Below the pieces are notes generated by a model. The model was not told the origin of the DNA. It saw only the letters and a list, made by a program, of their open reading frames with translations, and ran no database searches. A program made the translations under genes and the position numbers. Shown here piece after piece: positions 1-6,241 of a DNA stretch of 11,009 nucleotides. The stretch's first letter is position 1. The number at the start of each line of letters is the position of its first letter. This DNA comes from Collinsella sp. (GTDB taxonomy: Bacteria > Actinomycetota > Coriobacteriia > Coriobacteriales > Coriobacteriaceae), in NCBI GenBank assembly GCA_022713905.1, contig JAIHTM010000067.1, forward strand, positions 1 to 11,009, written 5' to 3'.

Positions 1-97
1 CCTATATATGAAGGAAGTTGACGGCCACACCGCCGTCGAGATTAACGACGTCGCGCCGGGTTCCCACGTGGGCTCCGCGCCGCTGGGAGGTGAGTAG
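1..97 (+). CDS. pyrR: PyrR bifunctional pyrimidine regulator / uracil phosphoribosyltransferase, C-terminal fragment
   Basis: Only the last 31 residues are present, read in the frame starting at base 2 and ending at the TAG at 95-97. The visible piece begins LYMKEVDGHTAVEIND, which resembles the final beta strands of PyrR (pattern hydrophobic-x-x-EVDG-x-x-x-V-x-I). PyrR proteins regulate pyr operons by binding pyr mRNA in response to UMP/UTP and often keep weak uracil phosphoribosyltransferase activity. The position directly before pyrB, 4 nt from its start, is the usual one. About 15 residues follow the place where PyrR normally ends (VAPGSHVGSAPLGGE), and their codons also contain the pyrB ribosome binding site. 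The catalytic PRPP-binding part lies outside the window, so the call rests on a short match and on context. Confidence 0.62.
   Translation, partial: LYMKEVDGHTAVEINDVAPGSHVGSAPLGGE
86..94 (+). promoter_or_regulatory. pyrB ribosome binding site
   Basis: GGAGGTGAG at 86-94 is an almost ideal Shine-Dalgarno sequence located inside the last codons of pyrR. It is 7 nt before the GTG at 102, which supports that start. The alternative GTG at 90 overlaps the site itself and is much less likely. Confidence 0.7.
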
Positions 98-101
98 TAC
101 C

Positions 102-1046
102 GTGGCGTTCAACCATAAGCACCTGATCGACATTACCGAGTACTCCGAAGAGGATATCAAGCTCATCCTCGAGACCGCCAAGGCGTTCTCCGAGGTCAAC
201 GAGCGTGCCATCAAGAAGGTCCCCACGCTCAAGGGCAAGACCATCGTCAACATGTTCAACGAGCCCTCGACGCGCACCCGCAGCTCCTTCGAGCTCGCCG
301 AGAAGCGTCTTTCGGCCGACAGCCTCAACTTTGGCGGCTCCTCGACCTCCACGGTCAAGGGCGAGAGCCTCGTCGACACCGTCGAGACCCTCAACGCCTA
401 CAAGATCGACTGCATCGTCGTGCGCGATAAGCACGCCGGTGCTCCCTACATCGTCACGCAGAACTCGCCCGCGAGCGTCATCTGCGCCGGTGACGGCAAG
501 CACAACCATCCCACGCAGGCCCTGCTCGACCTGTACACCATCTGGGAGCACAAGGGCGACTTCCACGGTCTGAAGGTCGCCGTCGTCGGCGATATCGCGC
601 ACTCCCGCGTCTGCGGCTCGCTGATCCCCGCCCTTAAGATCATGGGCTGCGAGACCTACGCCGTCGCCCCCGGCACGCTGCTGCCGCCGGCGCCCGAGGT
701 CCTGGGCTGCGACCACGTGACGAGCGACCTCGATTCCGTCCTGCCCGAGCTGGACGTCGTCTACATGCTGCGCGTGCAGCAGGAGCGTCTCGAGGGTGCC
801 CCGTTCCCGACCATTCGTGAGTACCACAAGCTCTTCGGTCTGACCAAGGACCGCGAGAAGCTCATGAAGCCCGACGCGATCATCTGCCACCCGGGCCCCA
901 TCAACCGCGGCGTCGAGTTCGACTCCTATATGGCCGACCACCCGCAACGCTCCGTCATCCTGGAGCAGGTCTACGCCGGTATCTGCGTGCGTATGGCTAT
1001 CCTGTATCTGCTGCTTGGAGGTGCCGATAATGGCCTTGCTTCTTAA
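102..1046 (+). CDS. pyrB: Aspartate carbamoyltransferase catalytic subunit
   Basis: This enzyme joins carbamoyl phosphate and L-aspartate to N-carbamoyl-L-aspartate, the committed step of pyrimidine synthesis, in the cytoplasm. The 314-residue length fits the catalytic chain (usually about 305-315). Visible motifs are the carbamoyl-phosphate loop PSTRTR (55-60), the STVKGES loop with the active-site Lys (83-89, K86), HNHPTQALLD (134-143), the LRVQQER segment with its Arg residues (223-229) and HPGPINRG (263-270). The GTG at 102 is chosen for its spacing from GGAGGTGAG and because MAFNHKHLIDI matches the family N-terminus; longer reads upstream would overlap pyrR. The 3' end overlaps pyrC by 17 nt, suggesting translational coupling. 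No pyrI regulatory chain gene is seen next to it, so this is probably a stand-alone trimeric enzyme (inference). Confidence 0.96.
   Translation: MAFNHKHLIDITEYSEEDIKLILETAKAFSEVNERAIKKVPTLKGKTIVNMFNEPSTRTRSSFELAEKRLSADSLNFGGSSTSTVKGESLVDTVETLNAYKIDCIVVRDKHAGAPYIVTQNSPASVICAGDGKHNHPTQALLDLYTIWEHKGDFHGLKVAVVGDIAHSRVCGSLIPALKIMGCETYAVAPGTLLPPAPEVLGCDHVTSDLDSVLPELDVVYMLRVQQERLEGAPFPTIREYHKLFGLTKDREKLMKPDAIICHPGPINRGVEFDSYMADHPQRSVILEQVYAGICVRMAILYLLLGGADNGLAS
1017..1022 (+). promoter_or_regulatory. pyrC ribosome binding site within pyrB
   Basis: GGAGGT lies 7 nt before the ATG at 1030 and inside the pyrB coding region. It selects this ATG over the in-frame TTG at 1015. Confidence 0.7.
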
Positions 1047-2319
1047 GAATGCCCACGTCGTCGACCCGTCCGTCGAGCTTGACGGTGTCGTTGACGTCCT
1101 GATTGACGGCGACAAGATCGCCGAGGTCGGCGAGAATCTCGCCGTCGAGGGGGCCGAGGTCCGCGACCTTTCCGGCAAGTACCTCGTCCCCGGCCTGGTG
1201 GACATGCACGTTCACCTTCGCGAGCCCGGCTACGAGGTCAAAGAGGACATCGAGAGCGGCACCCGCGCAGCTGCCAAGGGCGGCTTTACCGGCGTGTGCG
1301 CCATGCCCAACACCGATCCCGTCACCGATAACGGCACTGTCGTTGAGTTCGTCAAGTCCCGCGCTGCCGAGGTCGGCCACTGCCGCGTCTATCCGTCGGG
1401 CGCCATGACCCGCGGTCTTAAGGGCGAGGCCATGTCCGAGATGGGCGATATGGTCGCCCACGGCGCCGTCGCCTTCACCGATGACGGTCGCGGCGTGCAG
1501 GGCGCGGGCATGCTCCGTCGCTGCATGGACTACGGCAAGATGTTCGGCAAGGTCTTCATGAGCCACTGCCAGGACGAGGACCTGGTCGGCCATGGCCAGA
1601 TCAACGAGGGCAAGGTCTCGACCCGTCTGGCCCTCGAGGGTTGGCCGGCTGCCGGCGAGGAGCTCCAGATCGCCCGCGACATCGAGATCGCCAAGCTGAC
1701 CGGCGCCAAGCTGCACATCCAGCACATCTCCACCGCCCATGGTCTGGAGATCGTGCGTGCCGGTAAGGCCGCTGGCGTTCAGGTTACCTGCGAGGCCACC
1801 CCGCACCACATGTTCCTGACCGAGAACGACCTGGACGAGACCTACAACACCTCGCTCAAGGTCAATCCGCCGCTGCGCACCGACGAGGACGCCGAAGCCA
1901 TTCGTCAGGGCGTCATCGACGGTACCGTCGACGTGATCGTTACCGATCACGCTCCGCACACCCCGTGGGAGAAGGCCCGCGAGTTCGAGCTCGCACCCTT
2001 TGGCATGATCGGCCTCGAGACCTCGCTGTCGCTCGTGCTCACCGAGCTGGTCAACACGGGCAAGATGAGCATGGGCCGCATGGTCGAGCTCATGGCCATC
2101 AAACCGCGTGAGATCCTGGGTCTCGACCAGGTTCAGGTCAAGGCGGGATCCGTTGCCGACCTGACCGTGTTCGACCCCTCCGCAACCTGGACGGTTGGCG
2201 AGGACGGTTACGAGTCGCGCGCCGAGAACTCCGGTTTTGCCGGCCGCACGCTCACCGGTCGTGCCACCGATGTATTTGTCGGCGGTAAACAGACGCTTGC
2301 CGACGGCTGCATCTGCTAG
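1030..2319 (+). CDS. pyrC: Dihydroorotase, class I
   Basis: This zinc amidohydrolase closes carbamoyl-aspartate to L-dihydroorotate, step three of the pathway. The 429 residues match class I dihydroorotases (about 420-430) rather than the shorter E. coli class II type. The TIM-barrel metal site is visible: DMHVHLREPG (58-67, with His60 and His62), TDDGRG with the bridging Asp, the His of FMSHCQDED, the His of LHIQHIS, and the catalytic Asp of VTDHAPH. CEATPHH and the substrate-binding MPNTDP segment are also present. The start is the ATG with GGAGGT 7 nt upstream; it overlaps pyrB by 17 nt. Class I enzymes often associate with aspartate carbamoyltransferase, and the overlap fits joint production (inference). 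A 92-nt gap follows before pyrK, the longest inside the operon. Confidence 0.96.
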   Translation: MALLLKNAHVVDPSVELDGVVDVLIDGDKIAEVGENLAVEGAEVRDLSGKYLVPGLVDMHVHLREPGYEVKEDIESGTRAAAKGGFTGVCAMPNTDPVTDNGTVVEFVKSRAAEVGHCRVYPSGAMTRGLKGEAMSEMGDMVAHGAVAFTDDGRGVQGAGMLRRCMDYGKMFGKVFMSHCQDEDLVGHGQINEGKVSTRLALEGWPAAGEELQIARDIEIAKLTGAKLHIQHISTAHGLEIVRAGKAAGVQVTCEATPHHMFLTENDLDETYNTSLKVNPPLRTDEDAEAIRQGVIDGTVDVIVTDHAPHTPWEKAREFELAPFGMIGLETSLSLVLTELVNTGKMSMGRMVELMAIKPREILGLDQVQVKAGSVADLTVFDPSATWTVGEDGYESRAENSGFAGRTLTGRATDVFVGGKQTLADGCIC

Positions 2320-2339
2320 CATAGCCTTATCGCTTTTGT

Positions 2340-2377
2340 GCGCGGCGCCCTTGCGGTGCCGCGCTTTCTATTCGTTT
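2340..2377 (+). terminator. GC-rich hairpin plus T-rich run between pyrC and pyrK (possible weak terminator or mRNA processing site)
   Basis: GCGCGGCGCC (2340-2349) pairs with GGTGCCGCGC (2355-2364) around a 5-nt loop, giving 10 pairs with one G-U. The T-rich but interrupted stretch TTTCTATTCGTTT follows. It begins 21 nt after the pyrC stop. The interrupted T run argues for partial termination, or for a stem that sets mRNA ends, rather than a complete stop, because pyrK, pyrD and pyrF should be expressed with pyrB and pyrC. Confidence 0.45.
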
Positions 2378-2380
2378 GGA

Positions 2381-2396
2381 CCATGCAACCGCATGG
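2381..2396 (+). promoter_or_regulatory. Small hairpin just upstream of the pyrK ribosome binding site
   Basis: CCATGC (2381-2386) and GCATGG (2391-2396) form a perfect 6-bp stem with loop AACC. It ends 6 nt before GGAG (2403-2406), the pyrK Shine-Dalgarno sequence. It may affect ribosome access or may be incidental. It does not match the PyrR binding-loop consensus that I know. Confidence 0.35.
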
Positions 2397-2411
2397 GGGA
2401 TTGGAGCGTTT

Positions 2412-3203
2412 ATGCCCACACCTTCCACTGCACGCATGCACGACTTCGAGGTCGTCTCGAACCGGGAGATTGCCGACGGCGTCTTCTCGCTCGTCATCTC
2501 GGCCCCCAAGCTTGCAAGTGCGCTCAAGCCCGGTCAGTTTGTGAACATCGCCGTACCCGGTGATGCGTCCTCGCTGCTTCGCGTGCCCCTGAGCTACTAC
2601 CGCGCCGACGCCGAGGCCGGCACCGTCGAGCTGTGGTACGCCGTCGTGGGCGACGATACCCGTCGTTTGTCCCAGATGGGCCCCGGCTCCACCTCTAACC
2701 TGTTGGGCCCTGGCGGCCGCGGCTGGCTTGTTCCCGAGGGCACCAGGAAGGCGCTGCTCGTGGCGGGCGGCATCGGTGTTCCGCCCGTGCTGTGCCTTGC
2801 CGGCAAGCTTGCCGAGCAGGGTGTGGCCGTCGACGTGTGCCTGGGTTTTGGCACCGCTTCCAAGGCCGTGGGCATCGATGAGTTCCGCGCGCTGGGCGCC
2901 ACGGTCAACGTTTGCACCGACGACGGCTCGCTCGGCACGCACGGTTTTTGCACCGATCCTGCCGCCGAGCTGCTCGGCGAGGGCGGCTACGACTACGTCG
3001 CCAGCTGCGGTCCCGCCGTCATGATGAAGAAGGTCGCCGCTGCTGCCGCCGAGGCCGGTGCGTACTGCGAGGTGTCCCTCGAGCGCATGATGAGCTGTGG
3101 CTTTGGCGCCTGCAACACCTGCAATGTCGAGACGGTCGACGGTATGAAGGGTGCTTGCATGTGCGGCCCCGTGTTCGATGCTTCCAAGGTGGTGGTCTTC
3201 TAG
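2412..3203 (+). CDS. pyrK: Dihydroorotate dehydrogenase B, electron transfer subunit
   Basis: PyrK carries FAD and a 2Fe-2S cluster and passes electrons from dihydroorotate oxidation on PyrD to NAD. The 263-residue length is usual. Order of parts: a flavin-binding beta barrel (about 10-105) with RVPLSYY (57-63, the family's R-x-P-x-S-like flavin site) and GPGGRGW (99-105); a nucleotide-binding domain beginning LLVAGGIGVPP (115-125); and a C-terminal cysteine motif C229-x4-C234-x2-C237-x11-C249, just before GPVFDA. Cys251 is an extra nearby cysteine. The ATG at 2412 has GGAG 5 nt upstream; an in-frame TTG at 2376 would add 12 unlikely residues. The stop shares one base with the preferred pyrD start. 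Related ferredoxin-reductase-like subunits exist, but the pyrD neighbour settles the call. Confidence 0.95.
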   Translation: MPTPSTARMHDFEVVSNREIADGVFSLVISAPKLASALKPGQFVNIAVPGDASSLLRVPLSYYRADAEAGTVELWYAVVGDDTRRLSQMGPGSTSNLLGPGGRGWLVPEGTRKALLVAGGIGVPPVLCLAGKLAEQGVAVDVCLGFGTASKAVGIDEFRALGATVNVCTDDGSLGTHGFCTDPAAELLGEGGYDYVASCGPAVMMKKVAAAAAEAGAYCEVSLERMMSCGFGACNTCNVETVDGMKGACMCGPVFDASKVVVF

Positions 3204-4126
3204 TGGGTACCGTGAACATGGCCGTCGATTTCGGCGGCGTCAAGATGCAGAACCCCATCAACACCGCAGCCGGTACTTTTGGTTACGGTTGGCAGTTCCA
3301 GAACTTCTTTGATGTTTCCCAGCTGGGCGCCATCACCACCAAGGGTTGCGCAGCCGAGCCCTGGCCCGGCAACCCCGCGCCCCGCATGGCCGAGATCCCG
3401 GGCGGTATGATCAACTCCGTGGGCCTTCAGAACCCCGGCGTGGCCGCCTTTGCCCGTGAGTCAGGCCCGTGGCTCGAACAGCTGTCCAAGGACGGTTGCC
3501 AGGTCATCTGTCAGGTTGCCGGCCACTCCGTTGACGAGTTTGTGCGCGCGCTCGAGATGTATGTCGAGCTATGCCCCTGGGCTGCCGGCTACGAGATCAA
3601 CGTGAGCTGCCCCAACATCGCCGCCGGCGGTGCCGCCATGGGCTCTACGCCCGAGGGCGCCTCTTCCGTTATGGCTGCCTGCCGCAAGGTGACCGATAAG
3701 CCGCTGTTCGTGAAGATGGCGCCGGTCAACGTCGCCGAGATCGCCAAGGCCCTCGAAGCCGCCGGCGCCGACGGCCTTTCGGTCATTAACTCCATCCAGG
3801 GCATGGCCATCGACGTCCATACCCGCAAGTCCCGCGTGGCAAAGCCCAAGGGCGGCCTTTCGGGCCCGCTGTGCCACCACATCGCCGTGCGCATGGTCTG
3901 GGAGGTCGCCCAGGCCGTCGATATCCCCATCAACGGTGTCGGCGGTGTCATGACCGGCGAGGATGCGGCCGAGTTTATCCTGGCCGGTGCCACCTGCGTG
4001 TCGGTTGGCATGGCCAACTTCGTCGATCCGTGCGCTTCGCTCAAGATCGCGCACGAGCTCGAGGCCTGGGCCGAGTCCCAGGGCGTAAAGGACATCAACG
4101 AACTGGTAGGTGCGTTCGAATGCTAG
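3203..4126 (+). CDS. pyrD: Dihydroorotate dehydrogenase B, catalytic subunit (class 1B)
   Basis: This FMN enzyme oxidises dihydroorotate to orotate in the cytoplasm and works as a heterotetramer with PyrK. Class 1B is indicated by the catalytic cysteine in NVSCPN (133-138, Cys136), where the membrane class 2 has serine, and by the pyrK partner. Other matches to the family are NPINTAAGTFGYG near the N-terminus, the substrate loop GGMINSVGLQNPG (67-79), INSIQGMA (196-202) and the phosphate-binding GVGGVMTGEDAAEF (245-258). Length is 307 residues, against about 310 usually. The GTG at 3203 is preferred because AAGGTGGTGG ends 7 nt upstream and the N-terminus then matches family length; the GTG at 3212 or ATG at 3218 are possible. 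The 3' end overlaps pyrF by 7 nt. Confidence 0.95.
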   Translation: MGTVNMAVDFGGVKMQNPINTAAGTFGYGWQFQNFFDVSQLGAITTKGCAAEPWPGNPAPRMAEIPGGMINSVGLQNPGVAAFARESGPWLEQLSKDGCQVICQVAGHSVDEFVRALEMYVELCPWAAGYEINVSCPNIAAGGAAMGSTPEGASSVMAACRKVTDKPLFVKMAPVNVAEIAKALEAAGADGLSVINSIQGMAIDVHTRKSRVAKPKGGLSGPLCHHIAVRMVWEVAQAVDIPINGVGGVMTGEDAAEFILAGATCVSVGMANFVDPCASLKIAHELEAWAESQGVKDINELVGAFEC

Positions 4127-4836
4127 AGACCGATGCCCGCGACCGCGTAATCGTCGCCCTCGACTGCGATCGTGAGCGTGCGCTCGAGCTCGCCCACGAG
4201 CTTTCGGGCCATGCCGCTTGGCTCAAGGTTGGTATGACGCTCTATTACGCCGAGGGTCCCCAGATCGTCAAGACCTTTAAGGACCTAGGCTTTAAGGTCT
4301 TTCTTGACCTTAAGTTCCATGATATTCCGCATCAGGTTCGCGGTGCCGCCCGCTCGGCCTCGCTTGCCGGTGCCGACCTGCTCTCGGTTCACGGCTTGGG
4401 TTCGGGCGCAATGCTTGCTGCCTGCCGCGAGGGTGCCGAGGAGGCGCGCGACGACCGCGCCAAGCTCGTCGCCATCACCGTGCTCACGAGCATGAATCAG
4501 GATGCCTTGAGCGAGATCGGCGTCGAGTCGCCCGTGGCCGAGGAGGCCGCCCGCCTGGCAAAGCTCGCTCAGGCCAACGGCATCGACGGCATCGTGTGCT
4601 CGCCGATGGAGGCTCACGACATGCGTGAGCTGTTGGGTCCCGATGCCCTGATCGTGACTCCGGGTGTGCGTCCGGTTGGTGCCGCCCTTGGTGACCAGTC
4701 CCGCGTGGCGACGCCTTCCCAGGCTATCGAGCGTGGCGCAAGCCACATTGTGGTGGGCCGTCCCATCACCGGTGCCGACGATCCGGTTGCCGCCTTTGAC
4801 GCCATCGTCGCCGAGCTGGTCGAAAACGTCGCGTAA
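4120..4836 (+). CDS. pyrF: Orotidine 5'-phosphate decarboxylase
   Basis: This enzyme decarboxylates OMP to UMP, the last step of the pathway. The 238-residue chain fits the short bacterial family (230-240). The active-site signature DLKFHDIP (63-70; Asp63, Lys65, Asp68) is intact. N-terminal VALDCD (12-17) and LKVG (35-38) carry the usual Asp and Lys, and the C-terminal phosphate-binding parts are TPGVRP (180-185) and VVGRPIT (211-217). The ATG overlaps the end of pyrD and has AGGTG 7 nt upstream. This is the last gene of the pyr cluster; pyrE, which makes OMP, is not adjacent. The frame stays open well upstream, but that stretch lies inside pyrD and is not part of the gene. Confidence 0.96.
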   Translation: MLETDARDRVIVALDCDRERALELAHELSGHAAWLKVGMTLYYAEGPQIVKTFKDLGFKVFLDLKFHDIPHQVRGAARSASLAGADLLSVHGLGSGAMLAACREGAEEARDDRAKLVAITVLTSMNQDALSEIGVESPVAEEAARLAKLAQANGIDGIVCSPMEAHDMRELLGPDALIVTPGVRPVGAALGDQSRVATPSQAIERGASHIVVGRPITGADDPVAAFDAIVAELVENVA

Positions 4837-4881
4837 AAGATTCCCCTAAGTCACCACTTTTGGGTCTCATTAGCACAAAAT

Positions 4882-4939
4882 AGCCCCTGTGCCTGCGTAA
4901 ACTTTCCCATCCTTTGTGTGGAATCGCAGGTCAGGGGCT
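4882..4939 (+). terminator. Long imperfect inverted repeat after pyrF, possible terminator
   Basis: AGCCCCTG (4882-4889) pairs with CAGGGGCT (4932-4939), and CCTGCG (4892-4897) pairs with CGCAGG (4925-4930). A small internal bulge (TG against T) separates them. The 27-nt loop contains TTCC and GGAA, which could pair further. The stem starts 45 nt after the pyrF stop and is followed by TAACTTT, not a proper T run. It is the best candidate for the end of the pyr transcript, but termination efficiency is uncertain. Confidence 0.45.
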
Positions 4940-4958
4940 TAACTTTGGGCGCAGTATA

Positions 4959-4987
4959 TTGCACTTTTTGCGGGTATCGTCTAACCT
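4959..4987 (+). promoter_or_regulatory. Candidate promoter P1 for the mihF operon
   Basis: TTGCAC (4959-4964), a 17-nt spacer and TAACCT (4982-4987) resemble -35 and -10 boxes; TAnnnT is the conserved core of many actinobacterial -10 elements. A start near 4994 would leave a leader of about 80 nt containing the inverted repeat at 4999-5037. Confidence 0.4.
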
Positions 4988-4998
4988 ATGGAGCCGCG

Positions 4999-5037
4999 AT
5001 TGGGCATTTTGTACGTTCTACGTGCTAAAATGCCAAT
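4999..5037. repeat. Inverted repeat overlapping the second candidate promoter of mihF (possible operator)
   Basis: ATTGGGCATTTT (4999-5010) and AAAATGCCAAT (5027-5037) are reverse complements except for one extra G; a 16-nt centre separates them. The right arm contains most of TAAAAT (5026-5031), which with TG at 5023-5024 forms an extended -10 element (TGCTAAAAT). Transcription from it would start near 5038, about 38 nt before the mihF ATG. No T run follows, so it does not look like a terminator. Confidence 0.45.
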
Positions 5038-5075
5038 TATTGAATCAGATATAACCCAACTATTTGGAGGTACGA

Positions 5076-5384
5076 ATGGCACTCCCTCAGCTTACCGATG
5101 AGCAGCGTAAGCAGGCTCTTGAGAAGGCTGCTGCCGCACGTCACGCCCGCGCTGAGCTTCGCGAGCAGATCAAGAAGGGCGAGAAGTCCCTCGAGTCCGT
5201 GCTCAACTCCGATGACCCCATCGCTTCCCGCATGAAGGTTTCCACCCTCATCGAGTCTCTCCCTGGTTATGGTAAGGCCAAGGCCGCCAAGATCATGGAG
5301 GAGCTCGGCATCTCCGCTACCCGTCGCGTTCAGGGCCTTGGCGTCCGTCAGCGCGAGCAGCTCCTCGAGCAGCTGACCAAATAA
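5076..5384 (+). CDS. mihF: Actinobacterial integration host factor (mIHF)
   Basis: This small basic nucleoid protein binds and bends DNA and was named for its role in mycobacteriophage L5 integration; it is unrelated to the HU/IHF fold of E. coli. The 102 residues match the compact form. A long N-terminal helix (about 6-45) is rich in Lys, Arg, Glu and Ala. The C-terminal half holds the conserved core, with KVSTLIESLPGYGKAKAAKI (roughly 54-73) followed by MEELGI and RRVQGLG, which corresponds to the helix-two-turn-helix DNA-binding region of the family. GGAGGT ends 4 nt before the ATG. The order pyrF, mihF, gmk, rpoZ is the classic actinobacterial arrangement and supports both the identity and the phylum. 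The stop abuts the gmk start with no gap. Confidence 0.93.
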   Translation: MALPQLTDEQRKQALEKAAAARHARAELREQIKKGEKSLESVLNSDDPIASRMKVSTLIESLPGYGKAKAAKIMEELGISATRRVQGLGVRQREQLLEQLTK

Positions 5385-5954
5385 GTGAGCGCTCAGGATT
5401 CCAAGCTCTTTGTGATTTCTGGACCGTCAGGCGCGGGCAAGGGCACGCTCGTCACTCGTGTGCGCGAGCGTCGCTCTAACCTGGGCCTGACGGTTTCGGC
5501 TACCACGCGAGCCCCACGCAAAGGCGAGGTCGATGGCGTCAATTACTTTTTCCTGACGCGTGAGGAGTTCGACCGCCGCGTGGCAAACGGTGAGTTTGTT
5601 GAGTGGGCCGAGGTCCACGGTAACTGCTACGGCACGTTGGTGAGCGAGGTTCAGTCCAAGCTCGCCTCTGGTTCGTCTCTCATCTTGGAGATCGATGTCC
5701 AGGGTGCCCTGCAGGTGAAGGAGCGTTTCCCCGAGGCCGTGCTGATCTTTATCAAGCCGCCTTCGCTTGAGGTACTCCGCGAGCGTCTAGTCGGTCGCGG
5801 TACCGAGACGCCCGAGACGATTGAGCTGCGTATGGCAAACGCCGCCGATGAGCTTGCCCTTGCCGACCGCTACGACGACGTCGTGGTAAATGACGATCTC
5901 GACCGCGCGACCGACGAGCTCGTTCGCGTTCTCGATATGCATGAAAGGATCTGA
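5385..5954 (+). CDS. gmk: Guanylate kinase
   Basis: This kinase phosphorylates GMP to GDP using ATP, feeding GTP synthesis. The 189-residue length is typical. The P-loop GPSGAGKGT (13-21) is complete. The GMP-binding region has SATTRAPRKGEVDGVNY (38-54) with its conserved Arg residues, then the FVEWAEVHGNCYGT segment (71-84). ILEIDVQGA (100-108) is the characteristic Walker-B-like strand. The GTG start follows directly on the mihF TAA (TAAGTG) with no good Shine-Dalgarno sequence, so translation is probably coupled to mihF. Five bases separate its TGA from the rpoZ start. Confidence 0.97.
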   Translation: MSAQDSKLFVISGPSGAGKGTLVTRVRERRSNLGLTVSATTRAPRKGEVDGVNYFFLTREEFDRRVANGEFVEWAEVHGNCYGTLVSEVQSKLASGSSLILEIDVQGALQVKERFPEAVLIFIKPPSLEVLRERLVGRGTETPETIELRMANAADELALADRYDDVVVNDDLDRATDELVRVLDMHERI

Positions 5955-5959
5955 GGTCC

Positions 5960-6241
5960 GTGTCCGTTGTAAAGCCTTGCATTGACGATCTTCTGGAGAA
6001 GACCGATCACAACCGCTTCCTGCTCGCTTCGCTTGCCTCCAAGCGCGCCTGCGACATCAATAGCATGCTGCGTGGCCAGCACAACCGCGTGCTTGCCGTC
6101 CAGGATGTCGATGACATCACCATCGGGCTTTCCGGTGCCGATACCATTTCGATGGCTATGGATGAGATTATCGACGGCGACATCTCTTACGACGAGGCCC
6201 GTTATGAGAAGGCGCTCGGCCACAAGGTTGCTGAAGCCTAA
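5960..6241 (+). CDS. rpoZ: RNA polymerase omega subunit
   Basis: Omega helps assemble and stabilise the RNA polymerase beta' subunit. The 93-residue protein has the expected N-terminal helix pair, with NRFLLASLASKRACDINSM holding the Lys-Arg-Ala signature that corresponds to the usual AKRAR segment. It sits after gmk as in most bacteria. GTG is chosen as the start at 5960: AAAGGAT (5944-5950) lies 9 nt upstream and GAGG overlaps the gmk stop. The middle part (IGLSGADTISMAMDEIIDGD) is acidic. The TAA is followed directly by the thiI ATG. Homology is weaker than for its neighbours because omega is short, but context makes the call firm. Confidence 0.9.
   Translation: MSVVKPCIDDLLEKTDHNRFLLASLASKRACDINSMLRGQHNRVLAVQDVDDITIGLSGADTISMAMDEIIDGDISYDEARYEKALGHKVAEA

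Noticed and set aside
42..1205. Long open minus-strand frame across pyrB
   Set aside because: Same cause: an antisense shadow of a GC-biased gene, with low-complexity translation and no ribosome binding site.
997..2322. Long open frame of about 441 codons on the minus strand across pyrC
   Set aside because: It mirrors pyrC exactly and comes from the strong GC bias at third codon positions. The protein shows only repetitive Gly, Ala, Asp and Leu and no family motif.
2376..2411. N-terminal extension of PyrK from the TTG at 2376
   Set aside because: The added residues run through the hairpin at 2381-2396, have no ribosome binding site and match nothing in the family. The ATG at 2412 has GGAG at the right distance.
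4988..5101. Small + strand reading frame of 37 codons overlapping the mihF start
   Set aside because: It has no ribosome binding site, its ATG lies upstream of the start expected from the P1 promoter, and its codons run through both arms of the inverted repeat. It looks like a chance frame.
5076..5384. mihF as a hint of a nearby prophage or integrative element
   Set aside because: mIHF is a core actinobacterial nucleoid protein in its standard place between pyrF and gmk. No integrase, attachment site or phage gene is present.
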